Assembly: GCA_964596015.1 (NCBI GenBank)
Contig: CAZQSB010000002.1
Location: 61,199-125,198, forward strand
Length of the DNA: 64,000 bases
Origin: WJMD01 sp964596015
GTDB lineage: Bacteria; Joyebacterota; Joyebacteria; Joyebacterales; Joyebacteraceae
Direction: 5' to 3'
A program made the translations under genes and the position numbers. Below, piece by piece: positions 43,720-51,587 of the stretch (position 1 is the stretch's first letter; each line of letters begins with the position of its first letter). The notes below the pieces were generated by a model. That model worked only from the letters and a program-made list of their open reading frames with translations. It was not told the origin of the DNA and ran no database searches.

Positions 43720-43747
43720 GTCGCGGCGACGCGGGCCCGTGTATACT
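43720..43747 (+). promoter_or_regulatory. Weak promoter candidate for the M28 peptidase gene
   Basis: A good -10 box TATACT (43742-43747) lies 20 bp before the GTG start. The -35 region (TGTCGC at 43720-43725, 16-bp spacer) is poor. Confidence 0.35.
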
Positions 43748-43767
43748 GAACCGGGAAGGGAGAGAAC

Positions 43768-46767
43768 GTGCGCATCGCCGCCATCCTCATCACGGCGCTC
43801 GCGACGCTCGCGCCGGCCGTCGAAACGACGTCGGCTCCTGCCCGCGACGTTCCGGCCGTTGAGGCGCCGCTCGCTTTCACGACCGGCGCCGCGCCCGCGT
43901 ACCTCCCGCCCGCCAGGACAGCGCGCGCCGTCCCGGAGGCGCTGGTCCCGGACGCCGCCGTTCTGCGCTCGATCGTCGACTCGACGAGCGAGGCCCGCAT
44001 CACAGAGACCATCGCAAGACTCGAGGCATTCGGAACCCGCTACGTCGTCACCGACTCGTGTCTCGCCTCGGCGCGCTGGCTCGTCGGACGCTTCGAGGAG
44101 CTCGGCGTCTACGAGGTGCGCGTCGACACGTTCAGGACGTGGACCTGGCAGGACAGCGTCGAGGCCTGGAACGTCCTCGCCGTCCGACGCGGGACGACCC
44201 GTCCCGACGAGCACGTCATCCTCGGAGGACATTACGACTCGGTGTCGTTCGAGAGCCTCTCGGACCCCTTGGCGCCGGCGCCCGGCGCCGACGACAACGC
44301 GTCGGGCGTGGCGGCCGTCCTGGAGGCGGCGCGCGTCCTCGCCCGGTACCAGACGGAGCGAACGCTGGTGTTCGCCTGCTGGTCCGCGGAGGAGGAGGGG
44401 CTGTGGGGGAGCCGCGACTACGTGGCCCGCGCGCTCGCCGGGAGCCTCGACGTCGTCCTCTACATGAACCTCGACGCCGTCGGCTACAACGCGGCCGCGG
44501 AACCGGACGGCATCGTCTCCGGGGACTCCCTCTCGTACGCGGTCGCCGCGCTCGCCGCCGATGTCGCCGACGACCACCTGGGCCTCGACTACGTTCCGCT
44601 GCTCCAGCCGCTCGGAGCCAGCGACCAGAACAGCTTCGTCGAAGCCGGGTATCCCGCCCTCGACACGAGCAGCAACCCGCTCTACTCGCCGTATCACCAC
44701 TCAGCGAACGACCGTCTCGAGTTCGTCGACACGGCCATCGCCCGTGAGGTGGCAGCCGTCAACGCGGCGGTCCTTGCGTCCGTCGCGCTCATCGACGGAG
44801 AGGACCCGAACCTCCCGCCGGAGACGACGTTCGTTCCCGCGGGCGCCGCGCTCTGCGAAACCGTGACCGTCGCGCCGACGTTCCTGTGGAGGGGTGACGA
44901 CTTCGACGGTTCGATCGCGGCCTACGCGCTCGAGGTGCTCGAACTCGACAGAGGCGCCGTCATCCGTGACGAGGTGCTCGGACCGGACGAGACAGAGATC
45001 ACACTGTCTCTCGAGCCGGGCGCCTACGCGCTCTCGGTCGCCGCGATCGACGACGACGGCGCGTCGGATCCGACGCCGGCGCGACACGCCTTCGAGGCCT
45101 CGAACGCGCTCGCTCCCGTCGTGACCGTGACGTTCCTCCGAGACACGCTCCGCTTCCGTGGGGCGCGCGGTCGGCTCGTGTCGCCCATGACGGTCTTCGA
45201 GGGGGAGCGGCTTCCGCTGAGCGTCGACCTCGACGCGTCGTCGTACTGCGGGCTGGCCGACCGCGCCGCCGTCTTCGTTGAGTCCGAGGGCGTGCCCGCT
45301 CTGAGCGAGACGCCGTTCGAGATCACCATCAGGCCCGGCCTTTGCGACACGGCCGTGTTCGTCGTCGCGCCGGAGCCGGACGGCGGCGAGAGCGTGGCGT
45401 GGATCCCGATAGAACCGGCGCCCGCGCCGTTCGACCGTGGGACGCTCCATGTCGACGACTGGCTGGGAGGTGGCGTTCCGGAGGATTCACACGACGCGTT
45501 CTACGACGTGGCGCTCGTCGACGCGGACGAGTGGGACCCGTACGAGCACATCGAGAACGGAGTCCCGACGCTGCCTCCGCCGGAGACGCTCGGACGCTAC
45601 GGGAACGTCGTCTGGACGCTCTCGGAGAACGGCGGTTTCATGCGAATGCTCCACGCGGCCGAGAGCTGGCGTCTCGCCGAGGCGTACGTCCGAGCCGGCG
45701 GGAACCTGATCGTCGAAGGACCTTCGGCAGCCGCCTCGCTGGCGGGGTCGTACCCGTTCGGGCTCCCCGAGCTCGCCCCGCCGGGGTCGTTCCTCAGGGA
45801 GCGCGCCGGCGTTCTGAGCGTCGCGACCACGGGCAACTCGACCGACCCCGCGGGACCTCTCGGGTACGGCTACGCCTTCCTCGGCGCCGCGCCCTCGTCG
45901 CCCGGACTCCCGCCGCTGGCCGTCGACACGCTCGGCTCGTGGGCGGACGGGCACGCGCTCCACGGGGGTCTCCCCTGGTGCGAGGTCTATGTCGCCGACG
46001 AGGAGACCGAGCGACTCTATCTCTTCAACGCCTACCGGAACGACGCATTCGATGAGAAGCCCTGCGCCGTCATGCGGCGCGCCACGGACGGCTCAGGGTC
46101 GGTGGTCATCCTGGGCTTCCCGCTCTATTACATTCAGCCGGCTGCCGCGCGCGTGGCGCTCGAAGAGCTCGTGAGCACGATGGAGAACTGGCAGGAACCA
46201 TCCACGCTCTCGTACTTCTCCCCCGAGGCCCGGCCGGACTCGGTCGTCCTCGCGTGGTACATCGACCCTGTCGACGGGCCGTCGCGGTGCAGGCTCGATC
46301 GAACGCTCGGCGGCTCGGCGTACGTGACCATCGCCGACTCACTGACGCCGTCTCCGACGGGTCGCTATCGCGTCGTCGACACCCCGCCCGAGGGTTCCAC
46401 CGCGCTCTACCGCCTGGCCGTGACCGAGCGCTCGGGCGTCGTGAGCATGCACGGACCATGGGAGGTCTTCGTCCCGTGGGACGTGACGGCGAACGAGCTG
46501 TCGCTCGCGCGCCCCAGCCCCTCGACCGGTCCCGTCACGCTCGAATACGGCGTCGCCGCCGACCACAGATGGGTCACGCTCGCCGTCTACGACGTGGCCG
46601 GACGGCTGGTCCGCGTGCTCCGGGAGGGACCGCACGACGCGGGACGCTACTCCGTCGTCTGGGACGGCCGCTCGAGCGGGGGCGAGAGGACGGCGTCGGG
46701 AGTCTACTTCGCGAGGCTCCGCGTGGGCGGCGAGGTCCTCACCCGGAAAGTCGTTCTGTTAAGATAG
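43768..46767 (+). CDS. Secreted M28 metallopeptidase with GATase-like module and FlgD-like C-terminus
   Basis: 999 residues from a GTG at 43768 behind GGGAAGGGAGAG. A signal peptide spans about residues 1-22. Residues about 120-345 are an M28 aminopeptidase domain with the five expected zinc ligands: GGHYDS, GADDNASG, AEEEGLWGS (catalytic Glu plus Glu ligand), NLDAVGYN and YHHSAND. An Fn3-like domain follows (WRGDDFDGSIAAYALEV ... IDDDGASDPTPA). Next is a GATase-like module (DDWLGGGVPEDSHDAFYD, YVRAGGNLIVEGPS, VILGFPLYYIQPA) that matches the lipoprotein at 3689-5353. Residues about 915-999 are a FlgD-like C-terminal domain ending in RKVVLLR. It is probably an exported broad peptidase delivered to the surface. 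M28 proteins fused to FlgD-like tails are common in this group, but the middle module is unusual. Confidence 0.9.
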   Translation: MRIAAILITALATLAPAVETTSAPARDVPAVEAPLAFTTGAAPAYLPPARTARAVPEALVPDAAVLRSIVDSTSEARITETIARLEAFGTRYVVTDSCLASARWLVGRFEELGVYEVRVDTFRTWTWQDSVEAWNVLAVRRGTTRPDEHVILGGHYDSVSFESLSDPLAPAPGADDNASGVAAVLEAARVLARYQTERTLVFACWSAEEEGLWGSRDYVARALAGSLDVVLYMNLDAVGYNAAAEPDGIVSGDSLSYAVAALAADVADDHLGLDYVPLLQPLGASDQNSFVEAGYPALDTSSNPLYSPYHHSANDRLEFVDTAIAREVAAVNAAVLASVALIDGEDPNLPPETTFVPAGAALCETVTVAPTFLWRGDDFDGSIAAYALEVLELDRGAVIRDEVLGPDETEITLSLEPGAYALSVAAIDDDGASDPTPARHAFEASNALAPVVTVTFLRDTLRFRGARGRLVSPMTVFEGERLPLSVDLDASSYCGLADRAAVFVESEGVPALSETPFEITIRPGLCDTAVFVVAPEPDGGESVAWIPIEPAPAPFDRGTLHVDDWLGGGVPEDSHDAFYDVALVDADEWDPYEHIENGVPTLPPPETLGRYGNVVWTLSENGGFMRMLHAAESWRLAEAYVRAGGNLIVEGPSAAASLAGSYPFGLPELAPPGSFLRERAGVLSVATTGNSTDPAGPLGYGYAFLGAAPSSPGLPPLAVDTLGSWADGHALHGGLPWCEVYVADEETERLYLFNAYRNDAFDEKPCAVMRRATDGSGSVVILGFPLYYIQPAAARVALEELVSTMENWQEPSTLSYFSPEARPDSVVLAWYIDPVDGPSRCRLDRTLGGSAYVTIADSLTPSPTGRYRVVDTPPEGSTALYRLAVTERSGVVSMHGPWEVFVPWDVTANELSLARPSPSTGPVTLEYGVAADHRWVTLAVYDVAGRLVRVLREGPHDAGRYSVVWDGRSSGGERTASGVYFARLRVGGEVLTRKVVLLR

Positions 46768-46800
46768 CCGGACCCCGGGCCGCGGCTTCTGTCGCGCGGC

Positions 46801-46869
46801 GGGCTCTGTCTCGCGGCGGCTTCTTTCGCTGGACGGGCTCCTGTCTCGCGGCGACGTCTTTCGCTGGAC
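46801..46869. repeat. Tandem repeat, two units of 34 and 35 bp
   Basis: Units at 46801-46834 and 46835-46869 share GGGCTC, TGTCTCGCGGCG and TCTTTCGCTGGAC. A more degenerate partial unit precedes them from about 46777. The repeat lies between the M28 peptidase stop and the next promoter. Confidence 0.8.
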
Positions 46870-46898
46870 GGGCCGGTCGCGGGACAGGTCCGGTCCGA

Positions 46899-46928
46899 TT
46901 GACGGCCCTGCTCGGGGGCTGGTATAGT
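46899..46928 (+). promoter_or_regulatory. Promoter for the DUF364-like / decarboxylase operon
   Basis: -35 TTGACG (46899-46904), 18-bp spacer, -10 TATAGT (46923-46928), 83 bp before the GTG at 47012. It is one of the best matches in the window. Confidence 0.75.
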
Positions 46929-47011
46929 CGCGAAGAGGCCCGCGCGGGGCGGAGACGGACCCGCCCGACCCGGGGAACCGGCGCGCGGGTTGACTACTCG
47001 AAGGAGGGTCT

Positions 47012-47818
47012 GTGGACTGCCTGGACGAACTGAGGAAGATCGGGATCGAGAAGAGCCGCGACTATCCGGATGATGCGTTCCGCATCCGCGGCCTCTGGAG
47101 GACCGATCTGCTCTTCCGCCCGAATCCCGAGGAGCGCACCTTCAACTACACGTATCTCCTCGTTCAGACCGTCGGCGAGGGCGCCTGCTACTGCGCCCGC
47201 ATCCCTCCGCTCGAGGAAGGCCAGGAGTTTCTGGGGAAGGACGTCAGAGAGATCAGGACGCCGTTCCGCTGCTTCAGGGTGGCGGCCACCGACGCGATGT
47301 TCTCGGCGTTCGAGAAGCACCCGGACGAAACCAAGACGATGACGGGCTCGTCCGCCGAAAAGGCGCTCTGGAGAAGCCAGATCGTGGTCGATGAGGTCCT
47401 GCGTCTGCTCGAGCTCGCCGGCGGGAAGAGAGCGCGTGTCGTCAACGTCGGCGTCATCGGCAACATCATCAGGAACCTCAAGCATCGCGGAGTGGACGTC
47501 GTGGGCACCGACGGCGACCCCAAGCTCGTCGGCTACGAGATCGACGGGGTGCCGATCCACGGCATGGAACGCACCATCGAGTTCGTCGAGGAGTACGACC
47601 TCGCGGTCATGACGGGCATGGTCATCTCGACCAACACGATGGCGGAGATCTTCGCCGCCGCAAAGCGAGGCGGAACCCGCCTGGTGATGTTCTGTGAGAC
47701 GGGCGCGAACCTCTGCGAAGAGTACGTCAAGCTCGGGGTCGACACGGCGATCGCCGAGCCGTTCCCGTTCTACATCTTCGGCGGCACGACCAGGATCGAC
47801 GTCTACAGGAAGAGCTGA
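47012..47818 (+). CDS. Rossmann-like protein resembling DUF364, function unknown
   Basis: 268 residues from a GTG at 47012 with AAGGAGG 4 nt upstream. The C-terminal half has a nucleotide-binding-like core: RVVNVGVIGNIIRNLKHRG, VVGTDGDP, then YDLAVMTGMVISTNTM and RLVMFCETGANLCEEYVKLG. This pattern is reminiscent of DUF364, a fold proposed for metal chelation or SAM/nucleotide binding, in which a T-G-[ST]-x-x-[NV] loop recurs. The N-terminal half (RTDLLFRPNPEERTFNYTY) is not recognised. It is the first gene of an operon with a PLP-dependent decarboxylase and a small lipoprotein. I do not assign a reaction. A role in a small-molecule pathway shared with the decarboxylase is inference. Confidence 0.45.
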   Translation: MDCLDELRKIGIEKSRDYPDDAFRIRGLWRTDLLFRPNPEERTFNYTYLLVQTVGEGACYCARIPPLEEGQEFLGKDVREIRTPFRCFRVAATDAMFSAFEKHPDETKTMTGSSAEKALWRSQIVVDEVLRLLELAGGKRARVVNVGVIGNIIRNLKHRGVDVVGTDGDPKLVGYEIDGVPIHGMERTIEFVEEYDLAVMTGMVISTNTMAEIFAAAKRGGTRLVMFCETGANLCEEYVKLGVDTAIAEPFPFYIFGGTTRIDVYRKS

Positions 47819-47908
47819 GTCGGGGAGCGTCCCCGTCCTCGGTCGACGAAGCGCGGCCGGCGCACTCGTTCCAGCGACGCCCGGCGCGCGGGCCACGGGC
47901 GGGTCGAG

Positions 47909-47915
47909 AAGGAGG
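47909..47915 (+). promoter_or_regulatory. Ribosome binding site that points to a CTG (or ATT) start
   Basis: AAGGAGG lies 5 nt before CTG at 47921 and 8 nt before ATT at 47924. No ATG, GTG or TTG is correctly spaced. The first canonical in-frame start, GTG 47951, has no such site. Confidence 0.6.
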
Positions 47916-47920
47916 TCACA

Positions 47921-49219
47921 CTGATTCGCACCTTCGAACAGAGCGGCGGCGTGCTCGAGATCGGCGGAGTGCCGGTGACGGAGATCGCCGCGGAGTATGG
48001 AACACCGCTCTACATCTACGACGCCGGCCTCGTTCGCGACCGCTACATGGCGCTTCGCGAGGCGATGCCCGCGTTCGAGATTTTCTTCTCGATGAAGGCG
48101 AACCCGTCGCTGTCGCTCATCGGGTTTCTCCGGACGCTCGGCGCCGGCTCGGAGATCGCCTCGGGCGGCGAGCTCTTCCTCGCCGGCGAGGCGGGGTACG
48201 ACCCGTTCGACATCGTGTTCGCCGGGCCCGGGAAGACGGACCGCGAGCTGGAGGAGTCGCTTCTGGCGGGCATCTACGCCGTGAACGTCGAGACGCTGCG
48301 CGAGCTCTCGAGGCTCGGGCGCGTGTCCAGGCTCCTGGGTGTCCCGGCCCAGGCCGCCCTGAGGATCAACACGACGAAGGGACTCTCGAAGACCGGCGGC
48401 GGCTCGGCCGGACCACTGCATGAGCAGATGGCGGGAGGGCCCAGCAAGTTCGGCATCGACGAGGAGAAGCTCGAGAGGCTGGATGAAGCGTGGGACCGAA
48501 GCGCCGTCGAGATCGTGGGAGTCCATGTCTACACCGCGAGCCAGATACTCCACGAGGACGAGATCATCGCCAACGCGCGTCGGATGCTCGAGGCGACGCA
48601 GAACGTCGAACAAGCGATCGGCGGCGAGGTGAGGTCGATCGACTTCGGCGGGGGTTTCGGAGTGCCTCACTACGAGGACGAGGAGGAGCTCGACCTCGAG
48701 TCGCTCGGCAGCGGTCTCGAGAAGGTCTTCGCCCCGTTCCTCGAGCGCGCTGACGCGCGTCTCATTCTGGAGCTCGGACGCTATCTCACGTCGGACGCCG
48801 GCGTGTATCTCACGCGCGTCGTCGAGCTGAAGGAATCGCGCGGCGAGCGCTACATTATCACCGACGGCGGCATCAACCAGTTCATCCGCCCGGTTCTCAT
48901 GCGCGTGGACCACGAGTCGGGTGTCGTCAACAAGCTCGACCGCGCTCCGTCGATCTCCGCGAAGGTCGTGGGCCCGCTCTGCACCCCGATCGACGTGACC
49001 GTCCGCGAGATGGAGGCTCCAGAGGACGTGGCCATCGATGACCTGGTGGGCATCATGAACGCGGGCGCGTACGGGTATTCGATGAGCCCGCAGCTCTTCC
49101 TGTCGCACCCCACCCCGGCGGAGGTGCTGGTCCTGGACGGCGAGCTCATCGAGGCGCGAAGGCGTGGCACATACGACGACCTGCTTCTCAATCAGGAGCA
49201 CTTTCCGGGCACGGTCTAG
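47921..49219 (+). CDS. PLP-dependent decarboxylase (LysA/ornithine decarboxylase family 2)
   Basis: 432 residues if started at the CTG at 47921; a GTG at 47951 is the first canonical alternative. The upstream start is favoured because its residues RTFEQSGGVLEIGGVPVTEI match the usual LysA N-terminus (an F-E segment, then G-x-L, then GVP). The type III fold is clear: GTPLYIYDA, the PLP lysine in FFSMKANPS, EIASGGELFLA, KFGID, SIDFGGGFGVP, LELGRYLTSDAGVYLTRV and GPLCTPIDV with the catalytic-type Cys. Family members act on diaminopimelate, carboxynorspermidine or related substrates. Which applies here is not clear. The DUF364-like neighbour, not lysine genes, suggests a specialised pathway. Confidence 0.8.
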   Translation: MIRTFEQSGGVLEIGGVPVTEIAAEYGTPLYIYDAGLVRDRYMALREAMPAFEIFFSMKANPSLSLIGFLRTLGAGSEIASGGELFLAGEAGYDPFDIVFAGPGKTDRELEESLLAGIYAVNVETLRELSRLGRVSRLLGVPAQAALRINTTKGLSKTGGGSAGPLHEQMAGGPSKFGIDEEKLERLDEAWDRSAVEIVGVHVYTASQILHEDEIIANARRMLEATQNVEQAIGGEVRSIDFGGGFGVPHYEDEEELDLESLGSGLEKVFAPFLERADARLILELGRYLTSDAGVYLTRVVELKESRGERYIITDGGINQFIRPVLMRVDHESGVVNKLDRAPSISAKVVGPLCTPIDVTVREMEAPEDVAIDDLVGIMNAGAYGYSMSPQLFLSHPTPAEVLVLDGELIEARRRGTYDDLLLNQEHFPGTV

Positions 49220-49234
49220 CGCCAGGAGGAACGG

Positions 49235-49951
49235 ATGTCACGACGTGTCAGTGTCCTCGCGCTCACTGTCGTCGTCCTTGCGGCCGGAGGCTGTTCTGAC
49301 GACGTGACCTGTCCGGACCCGGATGACGCGGCGACGAAGCCGTTCGTTCGGGCCTTCATCCGGCAGACCGCCGGAGAACCCGACACCACGTTCGCGACCC
49401 TGACCGTCGGCGGCGACCCGGTCCCGACCTTCGTGGTCGCGTCGGTCAACTACAGGGAGTTCGAGGACGCCGACCTCGTCGAGGGACCGCTGCTGTACGC
49501 GGAGCTCGAGGACGGGGTCGTGATCTGGCAGCCCGGCACGCCCTGCACGCTGCGCGTCTCGACCGACGAGGGGTTCGCCAGGGGCTCCGCCGTCGTCCCG
49601 CAGGCGGTGACACCGACGGCGCCGGCGTCGATCGTACTGGGCGACTCGCTGGTCGTCTCGTGGAGCCCTGCGGACGACGCCGACTACTATGCTCTCCGTG
49701 CCGTTCTTCGGGCGGGAAGCGACTCGCTCGTCGTCGAGATGAGCGTCGACGACACGACCGCCGTTGTCGCCGCGGACGCGATCACGATGGCGGGAGACCT
49801 CACGGGCTCCGTGGCCGCCGTGTCGGGCCCGCCGCCCGAGGCGGGTGCGCAGGGGAACATCACGGGAGAGGGATGGGGGTTCTTCTCCGTTTCGTACGAG
49901 ACCGGAGCATCGGGATTCTCGACGACCGTCCTCGCGCCGGGCGCGCGGTAG
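49235..49951 (+). CDS. Lipoprotein of unknown function
   Basis: 238 residues from an ATG at 49235 behind AGGAGG. The signal peptide ends in the lipobox AAGGC, so the mature N-terminus CSDDVTCPDPDD is lipidated. Two beta-rich segments follow, resembling Ig/Fn3-like sandwiches (FATLTVGGDPVPTFVVASV; SLVVSWSPADDADYYALRAV). The Fn3-like strand SWSPADDADYYAL supports one real Fn3 unit. It is 15 bp downstream of the decarboxylase and probably cotranscribed. The last codons and the stop belong to a 40-bp tandem repeat. No function can be given. Confidence 0.7.
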   Translation: MSRRVSVLALTVVVLAAGGCSDDVTCPDPDDAATKPFVRAFIRQTAGEPDTTFATLTVGGDPVPTFVVASVNYREFEDADLVEGPLLYAELEDGVVIWQPGTPCTLRVSTDEGFARGSAVVPQAVTPTAPASIVLGDSLVVSWSPADDADYYALRAVLRAGSDSLVVEMSVDDTTAVVAADAITMAGDLTGSVAAVSGPPPEAGAQGNITGEGWGFFSVSYETGASGFSTTVLAPGAR

Positions 49952-50020
49952 GCGGCCTCGTGAGACATCGTCGGGGAGGCCGCGCGGTAGGCGGCCTCGG
50001 TAGACATCGTCCGGGCGACC
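49941..50020. repeat. Tandem repeat, two 40-bp units, including a stop codon
   Basis: Units at 49941-49980 and 49981-50020 share GCGCGGTAGGCGGCCTCG, then AGACATCGTC. The first unit contains the final codon and TAG of the lipoprotein gene; the second copies them. It lies between convergent genes. Confidence 0.9.
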
Positions 50021-50072
50021 GCGCCTGCGGACCCTCCCCAAAGAGCGCGCCGGTCCCCCGAAGAGAGAACCA

Positions 50073-51560
50073 TCAAGGGCGCGCGACGCCCGTCCTCCCG
50101 CTCAGGTAGACTCCCAGAAGCCTCCCGACCTCCTTCAAGACCAGGACCTCGACCTCGCGCCGGCCGCGGTCGGACGTTTCCTCGACGACGATGTCGATCG
50201 ACCCGAGCGCGGCGCCCCTCGTCTGATCGAACATCTCGGCCTCAAGAAGCGCGACGCCCGACCACCCGTCGGCCGCCCGCTCCGACGACACCGACAGACG
50301 CGCCGTCGCGAGGATGCCCGCGTCGGGACCGCACGGCACGAGACGGTATCCGTCCTCGCTCATCCGGTTCTCGAACCCGGCCCGGACCTGCGCAGCGTCC
50401 GAGGGGACCGCGTCCGGGATCTCGAGACAGACGGAGAGTCCGTGTCCCGACTCGACGACATGCACGCTGGTCGACGCCTCCACCGCGGGTCCGCGCCACC
50501 GGGCTCCGGCCCGGACGAGTGACGCGGAGTCGATCCCCGCGCTCACCGTGTAGGCGCCCGGGGGGCTCCAGACCCGCCGGATGGTCGCTGCCGCTCTGCC
50601 GTCGGGCCCCGTCGCCGCGTCAGTCGCGACGACGCCGGCGAGGTCCGAGGAGAAGCGGACGGGCACGCCCGCCGCCGGGACCTCGTTGCCTCGAAGCTCG
50701 TATGTCCACTCGAAGACGAGTCTCGTCTCGATGGGTCGACCGCGCGGCGCAACGGTCAACGACTCCAGCGGACGAACTCGGAGCGGCGGCACGACCGTCA
50801 CCGACACGATGTCGTCCTCGACTTCCCAGAGGGAGCTCGCGGTCGGCTGGACGGCGCCGGCTGCCACGAGAGCCGCGCGCGTACGGCCGGCCTCGAACGC
50901 CGCGTCGGCCCAGCGGCCGGACTCGAGATGGTCGGCGGCCGACTCCGAGAGAACCCGGGCCTCGCGCACGAGGCGGCTCCGCTCCCAGGCGGCGTTCGCC
51001 GCGTCGCCGCGGAGAAGCGCGATGGGATACTCCACGAGCGCCGCCGCGCGGTACCGGTCCGTGTCGGCGGAGCTGGCGCAGCGCTCGACCCGGAGTTCCC
51101 TGAGACCCACTCTGGGAAACGAGGCCTTCCCTTCGACGACGAGCTCCTCGACGAAGCGCTCGGCGGCCGCGTCGCTCATCGCGTGCGGAGCCCTCCTGGC
51201 GGCGAGCTGGTCGGTCGCCTCGGTGAGCGCGCGGACCGCGACGCTGCGGACGGCCTCGTCCCTCGTGCGCGCCCCCCGGTGAGGCTCCGCGTAGCCGTCG
51301 GAGGCGACGAGCTTCGTCAGGACGCCGCCGGACGATGTCCAGCCGTCGTCCCGGTCAAGCCACGCGGGCGACGGGTCGCCCTCGATGACGCTGCAGCTCC
51401 ACCCGACGGGTTCCCCGTCGGGGCGGACCACGGGCTCCTCGCCCGACGGCCCGGGGCCGCAGCCATGAAGAGCGATGCCGGCGGCGCACGCGAGAAGCGC
51501 GAGCGCCTCCCACACACGTCCCCGGCATCGTTGCGTTCTTCGTCTTCCCATACCGGCCAT
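50073..51560 (-). CDS. Lipoprotein with LPP20-like and Ig-like regions
   Basis: 495 residues from an ATG at 51560; a second ATG at 51551 is equally possible and neither has a clear ribosome binding site. The signal peptide ends in a lipobox-like ALHGC near residue 34. Residues about 80-200 have the helix-strand layout of the LPP20-type lipoprotein domain (RTRDEAVRSVAVRALTEATD ... FVEELVVEGKASFPRVGL). An Ig-like sandwich lies near 260-350 (LVFEWTYELRGNEVPAAGVP, GRAAATIRRVWSPPGAYTVS). A C-terminal domain contains VSSERAADGWSGVALLEAEM. It is the last gene of the ECF-sigma operon, 27 bp after the Ig-repeat gene. Function is unknown. Confidence 0.65.
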   Translation of the reverse strand: MAGMGRRRTQRCRGRVWEALALLACAAGIALHGCGPGPSGEEPVVRPDGEPVGWSCSVIEGDPSPAWLDRDDGWTSSGGVLTKLVASDGYAEPHRGARTRDEAVRSVAVRALTEATDQLAARRAPHAMSDAAAERFVEELVVEGKASFPRVGLRELRVERCASSADTDRYRAAALVEYPIALLRGDAANAAWERSRLVREARVLSESAADHLESGRWADAAFEAGRTRAALVAAGAVQPTASSLWEVEDDIVSVTVVPPLRVRPLESLTVAPRGRPIETRLVFEWTYELRGNEVPAAGVPVRFSSDLAGVVATDAATGPDGRAAATIRRVWSPPGAYTVSAGIDSASLVRAGARWRGPAVEASTSVHVVESGHGLSVCLEIPDAVPSDAAQVRAGFENRMSEDGYRLVPCGPDAGILATARLSVSSERAADGWSGVALLEAEMFDQTRGAALGSIDIVVEETSDRGRREVEVLVLKEVGRLLGVYLSGRTGVARP

Positions 51561-51587
51561 CGTATCACAGCTCGTCGCCGAGAGACG

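Noticed and set aside
46994..49201. A 735-codon open frame on the minus strand opposite the DUF364-like and decarboxylase genes.
   Set aside because: It runs antisense across two well-supported genes and their spacer and has no recognisable motif.
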